From positions 1 to 64,000 of the forward strand of contig DATBGS010000108.1 of the NCBI GenBank assembly GCA_036557885.1: a stretch of 64,000 nt of DNA, in the 5' to 3' direction. A model generated the notes under the pieces. It did not search any database. It saw only the letters and a program-made list of their open reading frames with translations, and was not told the DNA's origin. This DNA is from DATBGS01 sp036557885. GTDB taxonomy: Bacteria > Chloroflexota > Ktedonobacteria > Ktedonobacterales > DATBGS01. Positions 50,914-59,574 of this stretch are shown here, one piece after another. Made by a program: the position numbers and the translations under genes. Numbering within the stretch: the first letter of the stretch is position 1; each line of letters starts with the position of its first letter.

Positions 50914-51060
50914 GACCCGTGAGTCAGAAACTGACTCGTGAGTCAGAATATGACCCATGAGTCAGAATATGACTCGTGAGTCAGTTTCTGACCCATCAGT
51001 CACAAAATGACTCGCCAGTCAAAATATGACTGGCGAGTCATAAAATTACTCTTGAGTCAG
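50914..51060. repeat. 19-bp tandem dyad-repeat array between convergent genes
   Basis: Seven adjacent 19-bp units occur (50919-50937, 50938-50956, 50957-50975, 50976-50994, 50995-51013, 51014-51032, 51033-51051), with part-units at each end. The consensus is [G/A]TGAGTCA-N6-TGACTC, each unit an imperfect palindrome. Units 2 and 3 differ at two bases. The array fills the spacer between lplA-like and the CCA-enzyme gene and the last half-unit includes the TGA stop of the latter. It differs from CRISPR because there are no spacers. Confidence 0.9.
51007..51041. terminator. Perfect hairpin inside the repeat array
   Basis: ATGACTCGCCAGTCA (51007-51021) and TGACTGGCGAGTCAT (51027-51041) are exact inverted copies with loop AAATA. 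On the minus strand TTTTG follows. It could end transcription of the CCA-enzyme gene and, in the other direction, of murE-lplA. Confidence 0.6.
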
Positions 51061-52511
51061 CCGCGCTGCTCTCCGGCAGTTTGTAACTCGCTGTGGGCGG
51101 CCATAAACGCTTCGGCCTCTTCTGTCGCGCCCGCCTTGTCATCGGGCGCCAGCTTCCCATCAATCACCAGCCCCAGCAGATGCTCCTTGATCGGCTTGAG
51201 CCAGGGGCCAGGGCCGCGCCCAAACAACTCCATGAGTTCGTTGCCATCCAGCGGGCTTTTCAGCGGCACGCGCTCCGCCTCTTCTTTAAGGAATGCTGCC
51301 CGCGCCCGCAGCTCCTGCACCCGCGCCACCGCCCGGCTTACCTTCTCCTGGCGATAGCTGGTAATATCCGCCTGGGAAAGATCAAGCAGGTCGGGCAGCG
51401 CCTCATCTGCCTCCAGCATCAGCCGACGCACCGCGCCATCCGTCCAATCGCTGGTATAGGCATTGGAGCGCATGTGCATCCGCACCAGGCGGCAAACCCG
51501 CTCGATGTGATCGCGGTCAAACTTCAGCCGCTTGAGAATATCGCGGGCCATATGCGCGCCCACGTCCTCATGCCCAAAGAAATGCACCTTGCCCTCATCC
51601 ACTGTGCGCGTGCGCGGCTTGGCAATATCGTGCATAAGCGCCGCCCAGCGCGTCACCAGGCGCGGCGGCGCGTTCTGCACCACCTGAAGCACATGCCTGT
51701 AGACATCCTTGGAATGTCCGCCGGGGTGCTGGCTCACCCCCTGCAATTCCAGCACCTCTGGGATAACATGCTCCATCAGCCCCAGGTCCACCATCAGGCG
51801 CAGGCCCAGCGCGGGGCGCGGAGAAACCAGCAGCTTATTCATCTCTTCGCGGACGCGCTCGCGGCTAATCTTTGCCAGCGAAGACGCCTGACGCGCAATC
51901 GCCTCCGCTGTCTGAGCTTCTATCGCAAAATCCAGTTGCGCGGCAAAGCGCACCGCGCGCAGCAGGCGCAGCGGGTCTTCCTCAAAGCGCTTCGCAGGGT
52001 CATTGCCCACCGCCCGCAGCACGCGCGCCTCCAGATCGGCGCGTCCGCTAAAGGCGTCAATGATCGCCCCGCTGAGGGGATCGCGCGCCATCGCGTTGAT
52101 CGTAAAATCGCGGCGCAGCAAATCCTCTTCCAGCACCGTGCCAAAGCCCACCTCTGGCTTGCGCGAATCGGGATTATAGCGTTCAGTGCGGAAGGTGGTT
52201 ATCTCGACAATATCCTCCGCCGTCTCACTTGCGCCCGACTCCGATTCCTCAGCAGATGCGGACGCTGGCCGCTCGGTGTGGCGAAAGTGCAGCCGCACCG
52301 TGCCAAACTGCTCGCCCACCAGCACCACCGCCGAGGGATGCACCGCTTCCACCAGTCGCTTCACCTCGTCTGGTGTGGCATCGGTGGTCAGATCAGCGTC
52401 TGGGCTGGAATTGCGCTGCAAGAGCAGATCGCGCACCGTCCCACCAACCATATAGAGTTGTTTGCCATGATCGTGAAAAATCCTGGCTAAAAGTAGAATT
52501 CGTTCAAGCAT
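51057..52511 (-). CDS. CCA-adding enzyme / poly(A) polymerase family protein with HD domain
   Basis: This 484-residue class II nucleotidyltransferase repairs tRNA 3' ends. The head shows VGGTVRDLLL and DADLTT (DxD catalytic pair), then RRDFTINAMA. The PolyA_pol RNA-binding region holds EEDPLRLLRAVRFAAQLDF. An HD domain (HDIAKPRTR, then HEDVGAHMA) follows. A Ser/Glu-rich insertion (PASASAEESESGASETAED) lies inside the head. Family members with one HD domain add CCA or only CC/A, and the sequence alone does not separate these. Its stop codon lies in the repeat array. Confidence 0.93.
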   Translation of the reverse strand: MLERILLLARIFHDHGKQLYMVGGTVRDLLLQRNSSPDADLTTDATPDEVKRLVEAVHPSAVVLVGEQFGTVRLHFRHTERPASASAEESESGASETAEDIVEITTFRTERYNPDSRKPEVGFGTVLEEDLLRRDFTINAMARDPLSGAIIDAFSGRADLEARVLRAVGNDPAKRFEEDPLRLLRAVRFAAQLDFAIEAQTAEAIARQASSLAKISRERVREEMNKLLVSPRPALGLRLMVDLGLMEHVIPEVLELQGVSQHPGGHSKDVYRHVLQVVQNAPPRLVTRWAALMHDIAKPRTRTVDEGKVHFFGHEDVGAHMARDILKRLKFDRDHIERVCRLVRMHMRSNAYTSDWTDGAVRRLMLEADEALPDLLDLSQADITSYRQEKVSRAVARVQELRARAAFLKEEAERVPLKSPLDGNELMELFGRGPGPWLKPIKEHLLGLVIDGKLAPDDKAGATEEAEAFMAAHSELQTAGEQRG

Positions 52512-52528
52512 GGATGCCTGGTTCTAGG

Positions 52529-53434
52529 CTACTTTCCCTCCCGCCCTGTATGTGCTTTGACCCAATTGGCAATATCATCATCGAGCATGCTGCGCTCAGC
52601 CTCGAACTCGCTGTCGTGGGCATACGTCGGATAGGTTTTCCAGGTTTTATCAGTCCCACCAAAGCGGCGGTAAGCCTCTTCTGAGGCGTTGGCAACCACA
52701 GATTTATCCTGCCCGGCTTGTAACACCAGCACAGGAAGCTGTATTTGCGAGGCCAGGCCCAGCACCTTGTTGCGCATCTGGAGAATCTGCCAGAAAAAGG
52801 CGGCGCTTTCGGCGCGCACCCAGATGGGGTCGGCAGTGAGCATCTTCACCGCTTCGGGATTCGTCGTCATCACATCGGGGCCGCCCGCCAGTTGGTAGGG
52901 GCGCGGCGATTTGGCGATTCCTCGGAACAGAACCGCAAGCATTGTGCCCAAAGCAACCTTGCCCTGATCTTTCACCCAGGGATTCATCAGCAGCACGCCT
53001 GCCAGTTTCTCTGGATGAGCCGCCGCGTAATGGGTGGCAAAGATGCCGCCCATGCTGTGCCCCAGCACAAATACTTTCGCCTCTGGCTGGGCCGCCCTGA
53101 TCGCGTCAACCACCGCATCTATATCCTGAAGATAGCGCCGATAATCGGTGACATGCCCGCGCGGACCCTCGGACCGGCCAAAGCCGCGATGATCTACCAC
53201 CCAGACGTTCAGCCCACGCGCCGCCAGTTCTCCGCCCATATCCAGAAACCAGCCACCATGCGCCCCCAGGCCATGCAAGATCAAGAGTGCTGCTGATCCA
53301 GCGGTGCGCCAGCGCCGGTAAAAAAGACGGGTTCCATCATTCATGGTCAGCCAGTCTTCTGTGGTTTCAATGCCATCGCGCGGCCCCAAAACGCCCCATT
53401 GCCCCTCGACACCAACCTGATACGTCACCTGCAT
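52529..53434 (-). CDS. Alpha/beta hydrolase (monoacylglycerol-lipase-like)
   Basis: This 301-residue serine hydrolase has the oxyanion motif LILHGLGAHGGW, then the nucleophile Ser127 in VLGHSMGGIFA, Asp243 in LQAGQDKS and His273 in YPTYAHDSEFE, so the triad is complete. VVDHRGFGRSEGPRGHV resembles lysophospholipase/monoglyceride lipase (Hydrolase_4). The substrate is unknown but may be a lipid. AAGGGGG precedes the ATG. It is followed on the same strand by the CCA-enzyme gene. Confidence 0.93.
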   Translation of the reverse strand: MQVTYQVGVEGQWGVLGPRDGIETTEDWLTMNDGTRLFYRRWRTAGSAALLILHGLGAHGGWFLDMGGELAARGLNVWVVDHRGFGRSEGPRGHVTDYRRYLQDIDAVVDAIRAAQPEAKVFVLGHSMGGIFATHYAAAHPEKLAGVLLMNPWVKDQGKVALGTMLAVLFRGIAKSPRPYQLAGGPDVMTTNPEAVKMLTADPIWVRAESAAFFWQILQMRNKVLGLASQIQLPVLVLQAGQDKSVVANASEEAYRRFGGTDKTWKTYPTYAHDSEFEAERSMLDDDIANWVKAHTGREGK

Positions 53435-53577
53435 GGCAGCACCCCCTTACGCCGGAAAGAACGCCCATACTTTTGGGCATGCCTTTCTTTTGGTCCGGCC
53501 TTCTTTTGCATGAGTCATTGTAGCACGCAGGGGTCAGCAGAACAACGATCTCAAGGGTATCCTGCGGAGCGCACCAG

Positions 53578-53586
53578 TGCTATAAT
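53578..53586 (+). promoter_or_regulatory. Extended -10 promoter element
   Basis: TGCTATAAT (53578-53586) is a perfect extended -10. It lies ~100 bp before the ORF at 53689. No -35 is visible. Confidence 0.5.
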
Positions 53587-53688
53587 AAGTCGTGTGTAGC
53601 CTATGCCGCCGGTGCCTTCGCTGAAGCGAAACGCAAAGGCTGGCCGATCAACCACTTTGGCAAGAAAGCAGTTTTTGGTAGTCCCCTT

Positions 53689-54135
53689 ATGAGCAGTCAA
53701 CCAGCACTCAGTATCGTTCGTTATGGCATTGCCAGAGAACTCAGGCTCTATCCTGACCGCCTGGTGTCGGTGGCGTATGAAGAGGGAGAAGAAACCGCTT
53801 TTTACTTTGACTCCATCAAGCGGCTCATCCTTACGCCTGGGGAGCGCATTCCCAGCAAGCTGATGCTGATGCTGGACCTGAATGATGGCAATCAGGTGAT
53901 TGTCACCGAGGGCATGACCAACGTCAAGGACTTTCGCATGCTGCTTGCAAGACTCAGCGAAACGCAGCCCAATCTCGAACTCGACCCGCCCAACATGGAT
54001 GAGCAACTGCGCCAGGCGCTGGAGATTCGCCGCCGGAGCAATTTGGGCTGCTACGCCTTTATTTTCCTGACCCTGCTCGCCACCATCGGTGTGATCTGGG
54101 CGCTCGCTTCCCTCTCTTCCTTGATTCCCCATTAG
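53689..54135 (+). CDS. Unrecognised 148-residue protein with C-terminal membrane helix
   Basis: No family recognised. The N-terminal ~100 residues (YGIARELRLYPDRLVSVAYEEGEETAFYF, then IVTEGMTNVKDFRMLLARL) look like one compact alpha/beta domain. One membrane helix near the C terminus (CYAFIFLTLLATIGVIWALASL) anchors it, with a predicted cytoplasmic N-terminal domain. An extended -10 lies upstream. It has no adjacent partner on the same strand. Coding use and a lone promoter support a real gene. Confidence 0.75.
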   Translation: MSSQPALSIVRYGIARELRLYPDRLVSVAYEEGEETAFYFDSIKRLILTPGERIPSKLMLMLDLNDGNQVIVTEGMTNVKDFRMLLARLSETQPNLELDPPNMDEQLRQALEIRRRSNLGCYAFIFLTLLATIGVIWALASLSSLIPH

Positions 54136-54166
54136 GGCGATTCACCACCAGGGCGTCAGCAGGCGC

Positions 54167-55438
54167 TCAGAATGGCTGCGTGTTCTGCTGGACTGGCCCC
54201 TGGTCATCCGCCCCCTTCTGGGCTACCTCATCCGGTTTGTTTTGGCTTGCCGTGCTGGTTGATGGCCCCGTTTTGTCCTGTGGCCTGGAGGTGATACGGC
54301 TCATAATGCGGCGCTGCTGGCGGAACAGCAAAAAGCAGGCGAGAATCAAAATTGCCGCTACCACCACCGTCACGACTTTGCTGACAATGCTGGAAGACCC
54401 GCCTGGATAGCGATAGACGCCTCCGGCTGCCACGTAAATCTGCCCCAGGCTGGCTTTGCTGCCTGCTACTGCCAGCGCGACTACCGCCTGTCCCGTCGGC
54501 AAACCACTGGCAACCTGCACCCAGCCCGCGCCACCATTGGCCGAGCGAAACGCGCCCGCGCTGGTTCCGGCATAGAGAAACTGCGGCTCCTCAGTGTTCA
54601 GCGCCAGAGCGGGCACCTGGGGCGCTGGCTCACCCAGCCCGGTATTGACCGCCTGCCATATCGCGCCTGCATTTGCGCTGCGATAGATACCGGCATTGGT
54701 GCCCAGGTACAGGCCGACAGGGTTGGAAGGCTGCCAGAGCAGGCTCAGCCCATCGGTTCCAGTCGGCAGCCCGGTGTTGCTGGCTGCCCAACTCTGGCCG
54801 CCATCGTTGGAGAGATACACCCCGGCGCCCATCAATCCGGCGTAGAGATGCACCCCCTGGGCGTTTTGTACCGCCAGCAGCGCGCGCACCTGCGCATGAG
54901 TTGGGAGGCCAGTGCTGCTGGTACTCCAGGTTTTGGCTCCGTCCTGGCTCACAAACAGCCCCTGCTGTGCTGTCCCCAGGTAGAGCGTGTTGGAATCAGT
55001 CGGGTTGATGGCGATGGCAGTGATGGTTGTATCGCTGGGCAATCCCTGGGAAGCGCCCTGCCAATGGGCGCCATCATCGGTACTGAGAAAAAATCCTTGA
55101 TCGGTCCCCAGATAGACCTGCCCTGGCAAGGCCGGGTCGGTGACGATGCTCTGGACCATCAGGTCTTGTGGCAAGCCAGTATTGGCGGATGCCCAGGTGC
55201 TCGCGCCATCGGTGCTGCGATAGACGCCCTTGCCAGCGCTCCCGGCAAACACCGTCTGAAGCTGGTTGGGATCAACGGCCAGCGAGATGAGGGCAGGTGC
55301 CTGCTGTGGCCCGCTGCTTTCCCATGTGGGAGCACTGGGCGCGCATCCCGCAAGGAGGGCGATCATGGCGAGTGCCAGAACTGCGCCCCAAAAGAAATGG
55401 CGCTCAGCGCGCCACCGATGCTTTCGCATATTGTCCAT
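54167..55438 (-). CDS. Lipoprotein with BNR/Ycf48-like beta-propeller repeats
   Basis: This 423-residue protein has a signal peptide and lipobox (ALLAGC, Cys32). Six or seven repeated blades then follow, each with a GVYRSTDGASTW-type or GLFVSQDGAKTW-type core and an L-x-L-G-T strand, as in sialidase/Ycf48/photosystem-II assembly-like propellers. A C-terminal helix (VVTVVVAAILILACFLLF) is followed by basic and Gln/Thr-rich residues, so it is anchored at both ends. No catalytic sialidase residues are evident, so ligand binding rather than hydrolysis is likely. Confidence 0.85.
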   Translation of the reverse strand: MDNMRKHRWRAERHFFWGAVLALAMIALLAGCAPSAPTWESSGPQQAPALISLAVDPNQLQTVFAGSAGKGVYRSTDGASTWASANTGLPQDLMVQSIVTDPALPGQVYLGTDQGFFLSTDDGAHWQGASQGLPSDTTITAIAINPTDSNTLYLGTAQQGLFVSQDGAKTWSTSSTGLPTHAQVRALLAVQNAQGVHLYAGLMGAGVYLSNDGGQSWAASNTGLPTGTDGLSLLWQPSNPVGLYLGTNAGIYRSANAGAIWQAVNTGLGEPAPQVPALALNTEEPQFLYAGTSAGAFRSANGGAGWVQVASGLPTGQAVVALAVAGSKASLGQIYVAAGGVYRYPGGSSSIVSKVVTVVVAAILILACFLLFRQQRRIMSRITSRPQDKTGPSTSTASQNKPDEVAQKGADDQGPVQQNTQPF

Positions 55439-55490
55439 TCCAATGCCTTCAATGGATTGAGCTTTTCAGATTGTGCGTTCAACGGATTGG

Positions 55491-56465
55491 TCAGGATAAA
55501 AAGTCAAGCTCTGTCCCAACGCCCTGCCTGCGCGCCTCGTGATACACCTGCGCGGCCACCGCCATATCCTCCAGCGCGAGGCCAAGCGACTTAAACAAGG
55601 TGATCTGCTCCGGCACCTGGCGGCCTGGAATGGCGCCCGCCACCACCTCATGCAATTCATGCACGCGGTCCCAGGTCAGCTTGCCCTGTTGAATTGGCAT
55701 CAGCAGATCGCCTGCCTCCAGCATGCCCTGCTCTTTGGAGTCAACCACCAGCAGATCGCTGCGCAAAATCGCTTGCTCGTCCACTTCGCGCCGGTTGGCC
55801 CAATTGGACCCCATGACATTGAGGTGCGTACCCGGCTTCAGCCAGTCGCCAGATACTACCGGCTCTTTGGCAGTGGTAGCCGTAATCACCATATCGGCCT
55901 CGCGCACCGCCGCCTCTGGGTTTTTCGCCGGAGTGACGGCGATGCCCAGGTCTTTGCTCATCTCCTCGCAAAACGTGCGCAGGCGTTCTGGGTCGCGCCC
56001 CGCCGCGTAAATCGCTTTGACGGCGCGGACGGCGCAGACCGCCTGCAATTGCGAGCGCGCCTGCCAGCCAGTGCCGAAGATGCCAACAGTGTTGGCATCT
56101 TCGCGGGCCAGGTAGCGCGTCGCCAGGCCACTCGCCGCGCCGGTGCGCATTTGCCCCAGCTTGTCGGCCTCAATCAAGGCGAGCAAGCGTCCATCTTCTG
56201 TACTGAAGAGCATGACGGCAAAGCGCACCACGCCTGGTCTTGCGGCTGTATATGCCTTGAAACCGTAGACGCCCATGCCTGGCGCGGCGGCAGGCATAAA
56301 GTGCAGGATAGCCCCAGGCGGCTGAAGGCGCTGACGCGGGCGATTGAGCGCCTGCTGCTCCCCAGCCGAGGGGTGCTGCTGCCGAAAAGCCGTTTCCAGC
56401 GCCGCGATTGCAGCCGACATGGTGAGCAGGCGAGAGACATCAGCCTCTTTGAGTACCAACGCCAT
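55491..56465 (-). CDS. Ornithine cyclodeaminase / mu-crystallin family protein
   Basis: This 324-residue NAD(P)-dependent enzyme family includes ornithine cyclodeaminase, alanine dehydrogenase and related imine reductases. The Rossmann motif is VGIFGTGWQARSQLQAVCAV. The family start (LTMSAAIAALETAFRQ), and DMVITATTAKEPVVSGDWLKPGTHLNVMGSN, are clear. The substrate is not predictable from the sequence. GAGGAG precedes the ATG. It lies between a propeller lipoprotein gene and a zinc-ribbon gene. Confidence 0.9.
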   Translation of the reverse strand: MALVLKEADVSRLLTMSAAIAALETAFRQQHPSAGEQQALNRPRQRLQPPGAILHFMPAAAPGMGVYGFKAYTAARPGVVRFAVMLFSTEDGRLLALIEADKLGQMRTGAASGLATRYLAREDANTVGIFGTGWQARSQLQAVCAVRAVKAIYAAGRDPERLRTFCEEMSKDLGIAVTPAKNPEAAVREADMVITATTAKEPVVSGDWLKPGTHLNVMGSNWANRREVDEQAILRSDLLVVDSKEQGMLEAGDLLMPIQQGKLTWDRVHELHEVVAGAIPGRQVPEQITLFKSLGLALEDMAVAAQVYHEARRQGVGTELDFLS

Positions 56466-56488
56466 ACAGCGCGCTCCTCTATTCCCGA

Positions 56489-56896
56489 TTAGTCCTTGGG
56501 ACGAATCACCCGATGGATATAGTACACCGTCTCGCTCATCTGATAGCCCTTGGGCAGCCGTTGAGTAGCCCTGCGCCTGGCGGCGCTGCCTGGCAAGTTG
56601 AGCATGTTGCTTAATGTTGGCAGGGCGGAGAGCACGGGCAGCGAGCGGCCCACCGGGCGCTTGAGCCAGAAGCGCAGGCCCAGGCGCACCAATTCATAGC
56701 CCACGCCCAGGGCAACAATGCCAGCGCCGGTCCGCACCGGGGCCGGAATGAGCGCGCGGCCAGGGCGTTCAGGCACTGCCGGGAGCGCGGATTGCACCGG
56801 CACAACGGCCTTACTGGGAATTGTCACATCTGCCCCACAGCGGCGGCAGTAGCTCTCGGTGGCCTTACAGGAAGCCTCACACACCGGACAAAGCAT
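56489..56896 (-). CDS. Small zinc-ribbon protein
   Basis: This 135-residue protein has an N-terminal zinc ribbon, MLCPVCEASCKATESYCRRCGAD (two CxxC knuckles, plus an extra Cys), then a Pro-rich region. A hydrophobic segment (TGAGIVALGVGYELVRLGLRFWL) may be a membrane helix. The C terminus is basic. Its function is unknown. It has a clear TTAGGAGGG ribosome site. The downstream gene is the cyclodeaminase-family gene. Confidence 0.8.
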   Translation of the reverse strand: MLCPVCEASCKATESYCRRCGADVTIPSKAVVPVQSALPAVPERPGRALIPAPVRTGAGIVALGVGYELVRLGLRFWLKRPVGRSLPVLSALPTLSNMLNLPGSAARRRATQRLPKGYQMSETVYYIHRVIRPKD

Positions 56897-57019
56897 GGCA
56901 CCCTCCTAACAGCTTCAGAAAGATGATGGCACATGTCCATTGTACGCTCAACCACAGCAAAAAGCCAGACATGTAGACAGAATGGGGCCACAAAACGGGT
57001 ATCCGGCTATTTTCTTCTT

Positions 57020-58180
57020 CTACGCGCGCGATGCGTGTGGTTCCTGGCGCAGCGTCAGAATGGCTTCACTGAGCTGCGCAACAGCAGCATCAACTTCTTC
57101 GGCTGTGCTCCAGCGGCCCAGCGAGAGACGCAGCGCCCCCAACGCCAGCGACGGCTCAATGCCCATCGCCAGCAGGACCGACGATGGCTCGGTTAGCCCG
57201 GCGTGGCAGGCCGAGCCGGTGGATGCGGCTATCCCAGGCACTCGCGCCAGGACATCTTCGCCCACCACGCCAGGCACGCAGATATTCAGGGTATTGGGCA
57301 GGCGCTGCTCCGGGTGCCCGTTGACTTTGACCGGCCCAACGCGCGCCTCCAGGCCGCGCAGGAGTTGTTCTCGCAGAGCGAGCCAACGCTGCGCTTGCCC
57401 GGCAAGCTGCGCCTCTGCCTGCGCGCAGGCTTCCCCCAGGGCCACGATGTAGGGCACATTCTCGGTTCCAGCCCGTCGGCCACTTTCGTGCCCGGCCCCA
57501 TGAATCAACGGCTCAAGCGCAGTGCCGCGCCGCGCATACAGCGCGCCAATGCCCTTGGGGGCGTACAGTTTATGACCGGCTATCGTCAGCAGATCCACGC
57601 CCAGATCATCCACGCGCACCGGCGCTTTGCCCACCGATTGCGCCGCGTCGGTATGCAAGGCGATGCCGCGCTTTCTTGCCAGCCGTCCGATTTCGGCAAT
57701 GGGTTCCAGGGTGCCTATCTCGTTGTTAGCGTGCATGATGGTAATCAGGATAGTTTGGGGAGTAAGTGCTGCTTCTACCTGCGCCGGGTCCACGCGCCCG
57801 GCGTCGTCTACGGGGAGATAGGTCACGCGAAAGCCGTGCCGCGCCTCCAGATAGCGACAGACATTGAGGATTGCCGGATGTTCGATCTGGGTAGTAATCA
57901 GATGGTTGCCCTGCTCGCGCCGCGCAAACGCTACGCCCTTGATGGCCTGATTATCGCTTTCGGAGCCACCGCTGGTAAAGATCACCTCATCAGGCGCGCA
58001 GCCTAATAAGCCCGCTACCTGCGCCCGCGCCCGCTCCACAGCCTCTTTTGCGGCGTGCCCGTAGGCATGGCCGCTGGAGGGGTTGCCGAAATGCTGCTCC
58101 AGATACGGGCGCATAGCCGCCACCACCGCCGGGTCCAGCGGGGTTGTGGCGTTGTAGTCAAGGTAAATCGGCTGCTGCAT
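57020..58180 (-). CDS. Cysteine desulfurase (IscS/NifS family)
   Basis: This 386-residue PLP enzyme releases sulfur from cysteine for Fe-S clusters, thiouridine or thiamine. The PLP lysine is K204 (AGHKLYAPKG) and the persulfide cysteine is C325 in the mobile loop STGSACHAG, so both key residues are present. DATTPL-like YNATTPLDPAVV and GTENVPYIVALG are typical. No iscU or iscR lies beside it. A GTAGGAGGAAGG site precedes the ATG. Confidence 0.95.
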   Translation of the reverse strand: MQQPIYLDYNATTPLDPAVVAAMRPYLEQHFGNPSSGHAYGHAAKEAVERARAQVAGLLGCAPDEVIFTSGGSESDNQAIKGVAFARREQGNHLITTQIEHPAILNVCRYLEARHGFRVTYLPVDDAGRVDPAQVEAALTPQTILITIMHANNEIGTLEPIAEIGRLARKRGIALHTDAAQSVGKAPVRVDDLGVDLLTIAGHKLYAPKGIGALYARRGTALEPLIHGAGHESGRRAGTENVPYIVALGEACAQAEAQLAGQAQRWLALREQLLRGLEARVGPVKVNGHPEQRLPNTLNICVPGVVGEDVLARVPGIAASTGSACHAGLTEPSSVLLAMGIEPSLALGALRLSLGRWSTAEEVDAAVAQLSEAILTLRQEPHASRA

Positions 58181-58230
58181 GGCAAACCTTCCTCCTACTC
58201 TCTCAAACTCCTCTCGTCTTACTCCTCTCG

Positions 58231-59511
58231 TCAGACAAACCAGCGTCCAGTCATAAAGACGAGCGAGAGCACCGCCAGCAATCCGGAGAAGACCACCAGC
58301 AGCGCCTGATGGGTGGTTGGACGCCGCGCCAGGAGGCCCAGCGTCAGGAACGCCGGGAAGACCTCCAGGGCAAAGCGTTGATTGGAGGCCAGCGGGTCCA
58401 GGTACCCGGTGTGGCCCCCGCCTGGGAAAAGCAGCATCGTGACCAGCAGCGCCAACGCATACAGACTATATGAGCGCGGCAAGCGGCGCCAGCCACGCCA
58501 GAGAAGAAAGGCCACAAAGAGCGTCGCCCCTAGATCAAGCAGATCGTGGACCTGAAAAAACGAGGCTGGGGCTGCCTGCCAGAGTCCCACAACCTGCCGC
58601 CACAGACCTGTCCAGGGGAGGCTGATCGCCCGCCCCCAATGTGCCTGCACGTGGCTAAAGGACAACGGATCGCCAAAACGCAGCCAGCAAAACGTGGCAT
58701 ACAGGCCCAGGCCCGCCGGGATAAGTGCGATGGAGAGCACATCAGCCTGGACGCGGCGCCACTGCCAGTTCCGCCGCCCCAGATACTCTATTGCAAAGGG
58801 CAGCGCCAGTAAGACGCCCGCCGAGCGTGTTAAAGCGGCCAGTAAGCCCAGGATGCCCGCCAGCCACCAGCGTTCGCGGCGCATGGCAAGAAAGCAGGTA
58901 ATCGCCAGCAACAGAAAGAGCGATTCGCTGTAGGGCGCAAACAGAAAGAGCGCGGTGGGGAACAGCGCCAGATACCAGGCAGAGCGCGCGGCAACTTTTC
59001 GCCCACATTCTTGTTCTGCAAGCGTCAAAAACGCCCAGATGGCCCCAAAGAACGCCAGATTCGAGACGACCAGCCCCACCACATACGCGCCCGCGCCGCC
59101 AAAGGGCAGCGTTCCCAGATAGATGAGCAGCGGATAGAGCGGAAAGAAGGCGGTCTGATTGATGGTATAGTAGCCGTGTTGAGCAATCTCCAGATACCAT
59201 TTGGCATCCCATTGGTCCCAGCTTTGCAGGAGATTCCCCACGCCAACCGAGGCATGGGAATACGTTGACGCATTGAACAACACAAAGCCTACATACGTGA
59301 TCAGGACAAAGAGCAGACGCGAAACCCCAAAGATCACCAGCGCCTGAAGCAGTGGAGTCTGGCGGAGTGCAGTAGTTCGCTTTACGACAGGCGCAGGCTC
59401 GCGCAGCCAGCCAAAGTCAGCCGCGTCAACACGCCCTGGGGCCAGGGCAGATGCCGCTGCTGACGATTCATCAGTCTGATCTATGGGGGCTTTGTCTTGA
59501 ACTTGTGGCAT
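58231..59511 (-). CDS. PIG-V-like membrane mannosyltransferase
   Basis: This 426-residue polytopic protein (about nine helices) has WDAKWYLEIAQHGYYTINQTAFFPLYPLL, the acidic luminal loop typical of GT-C PIG-V/PimE-like mannosyltransferases. FPTALFLFAPYSESLFLLLAITCFLAMRRERWWLAG is also characteristic. It probably transfers mannose from a polyprenyl-phosphate donor. GGAGAAAC precedes the ATG. A second membrane glycosyltransferase gene lies directly upstream on the same strand. Confidence 0.88.
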   Translation of the reverse strand: MPQVQDKAPIDQTDESSAAASALAPGRVDAADFGWLREPAPVVKRTTALRQTPLLQALVIFGVSRLLFVLITYVGFVLFNASTYSHASVGVGNLLQSWDQWDAKWYLEIAQHGYYTINQTAFFPLYPLLIYLGTLPFGGAGAYVVGLVVSNLAFFGAIWAFLTLAEQECGRKVAARSAWYLALFPTALFLFAPYSESLFLLLAITCFLAMRRERWWLAGILGLLAALTRSAGVLLALPFAIEYLGRRNWQWRRVQADVLSIALIPAGLGLYATFCWLRFGDPLSFSHVQAHWGRAISLPWTGLWRQVVGLWQAAPASFFQVHDLLDLGATLFVAFLLWRGWRRLPRSYSLYALALLVTMLLFPGGGHTGYLDPLASNQRFALEVFPAFLTLGLLARRPTTHQALLVVFSGLLAVLSLVFMTGRWFV

Positions 59512-59574
59512 GGGTTTCTCCGAATGGGTTCGTGGCCCTGGTCGCGGGGCCGGGCCTCTCCTGTGTGTACATCC

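Noticed and set aside
50914..51060. A CRISPR array at the 19-bp repeats
   Set aside because: The units are directly adjacent with no unique spacers, and no cas genes are near.
50914..51060. Resemblance of TGAGTCA to the eukaryotic AP-1/GCN4 site
   Set aside because: A 7-mer match has no meaning in a bacterial genome. Only the repeat order and symmetry are informative.
51093..52490. A 465-codon forward ORF opposite the CCA-enzyme gene
   Set aside because: It is antisense to a gene with intact catalytic motifs, and its translation has no fold-like pattern.
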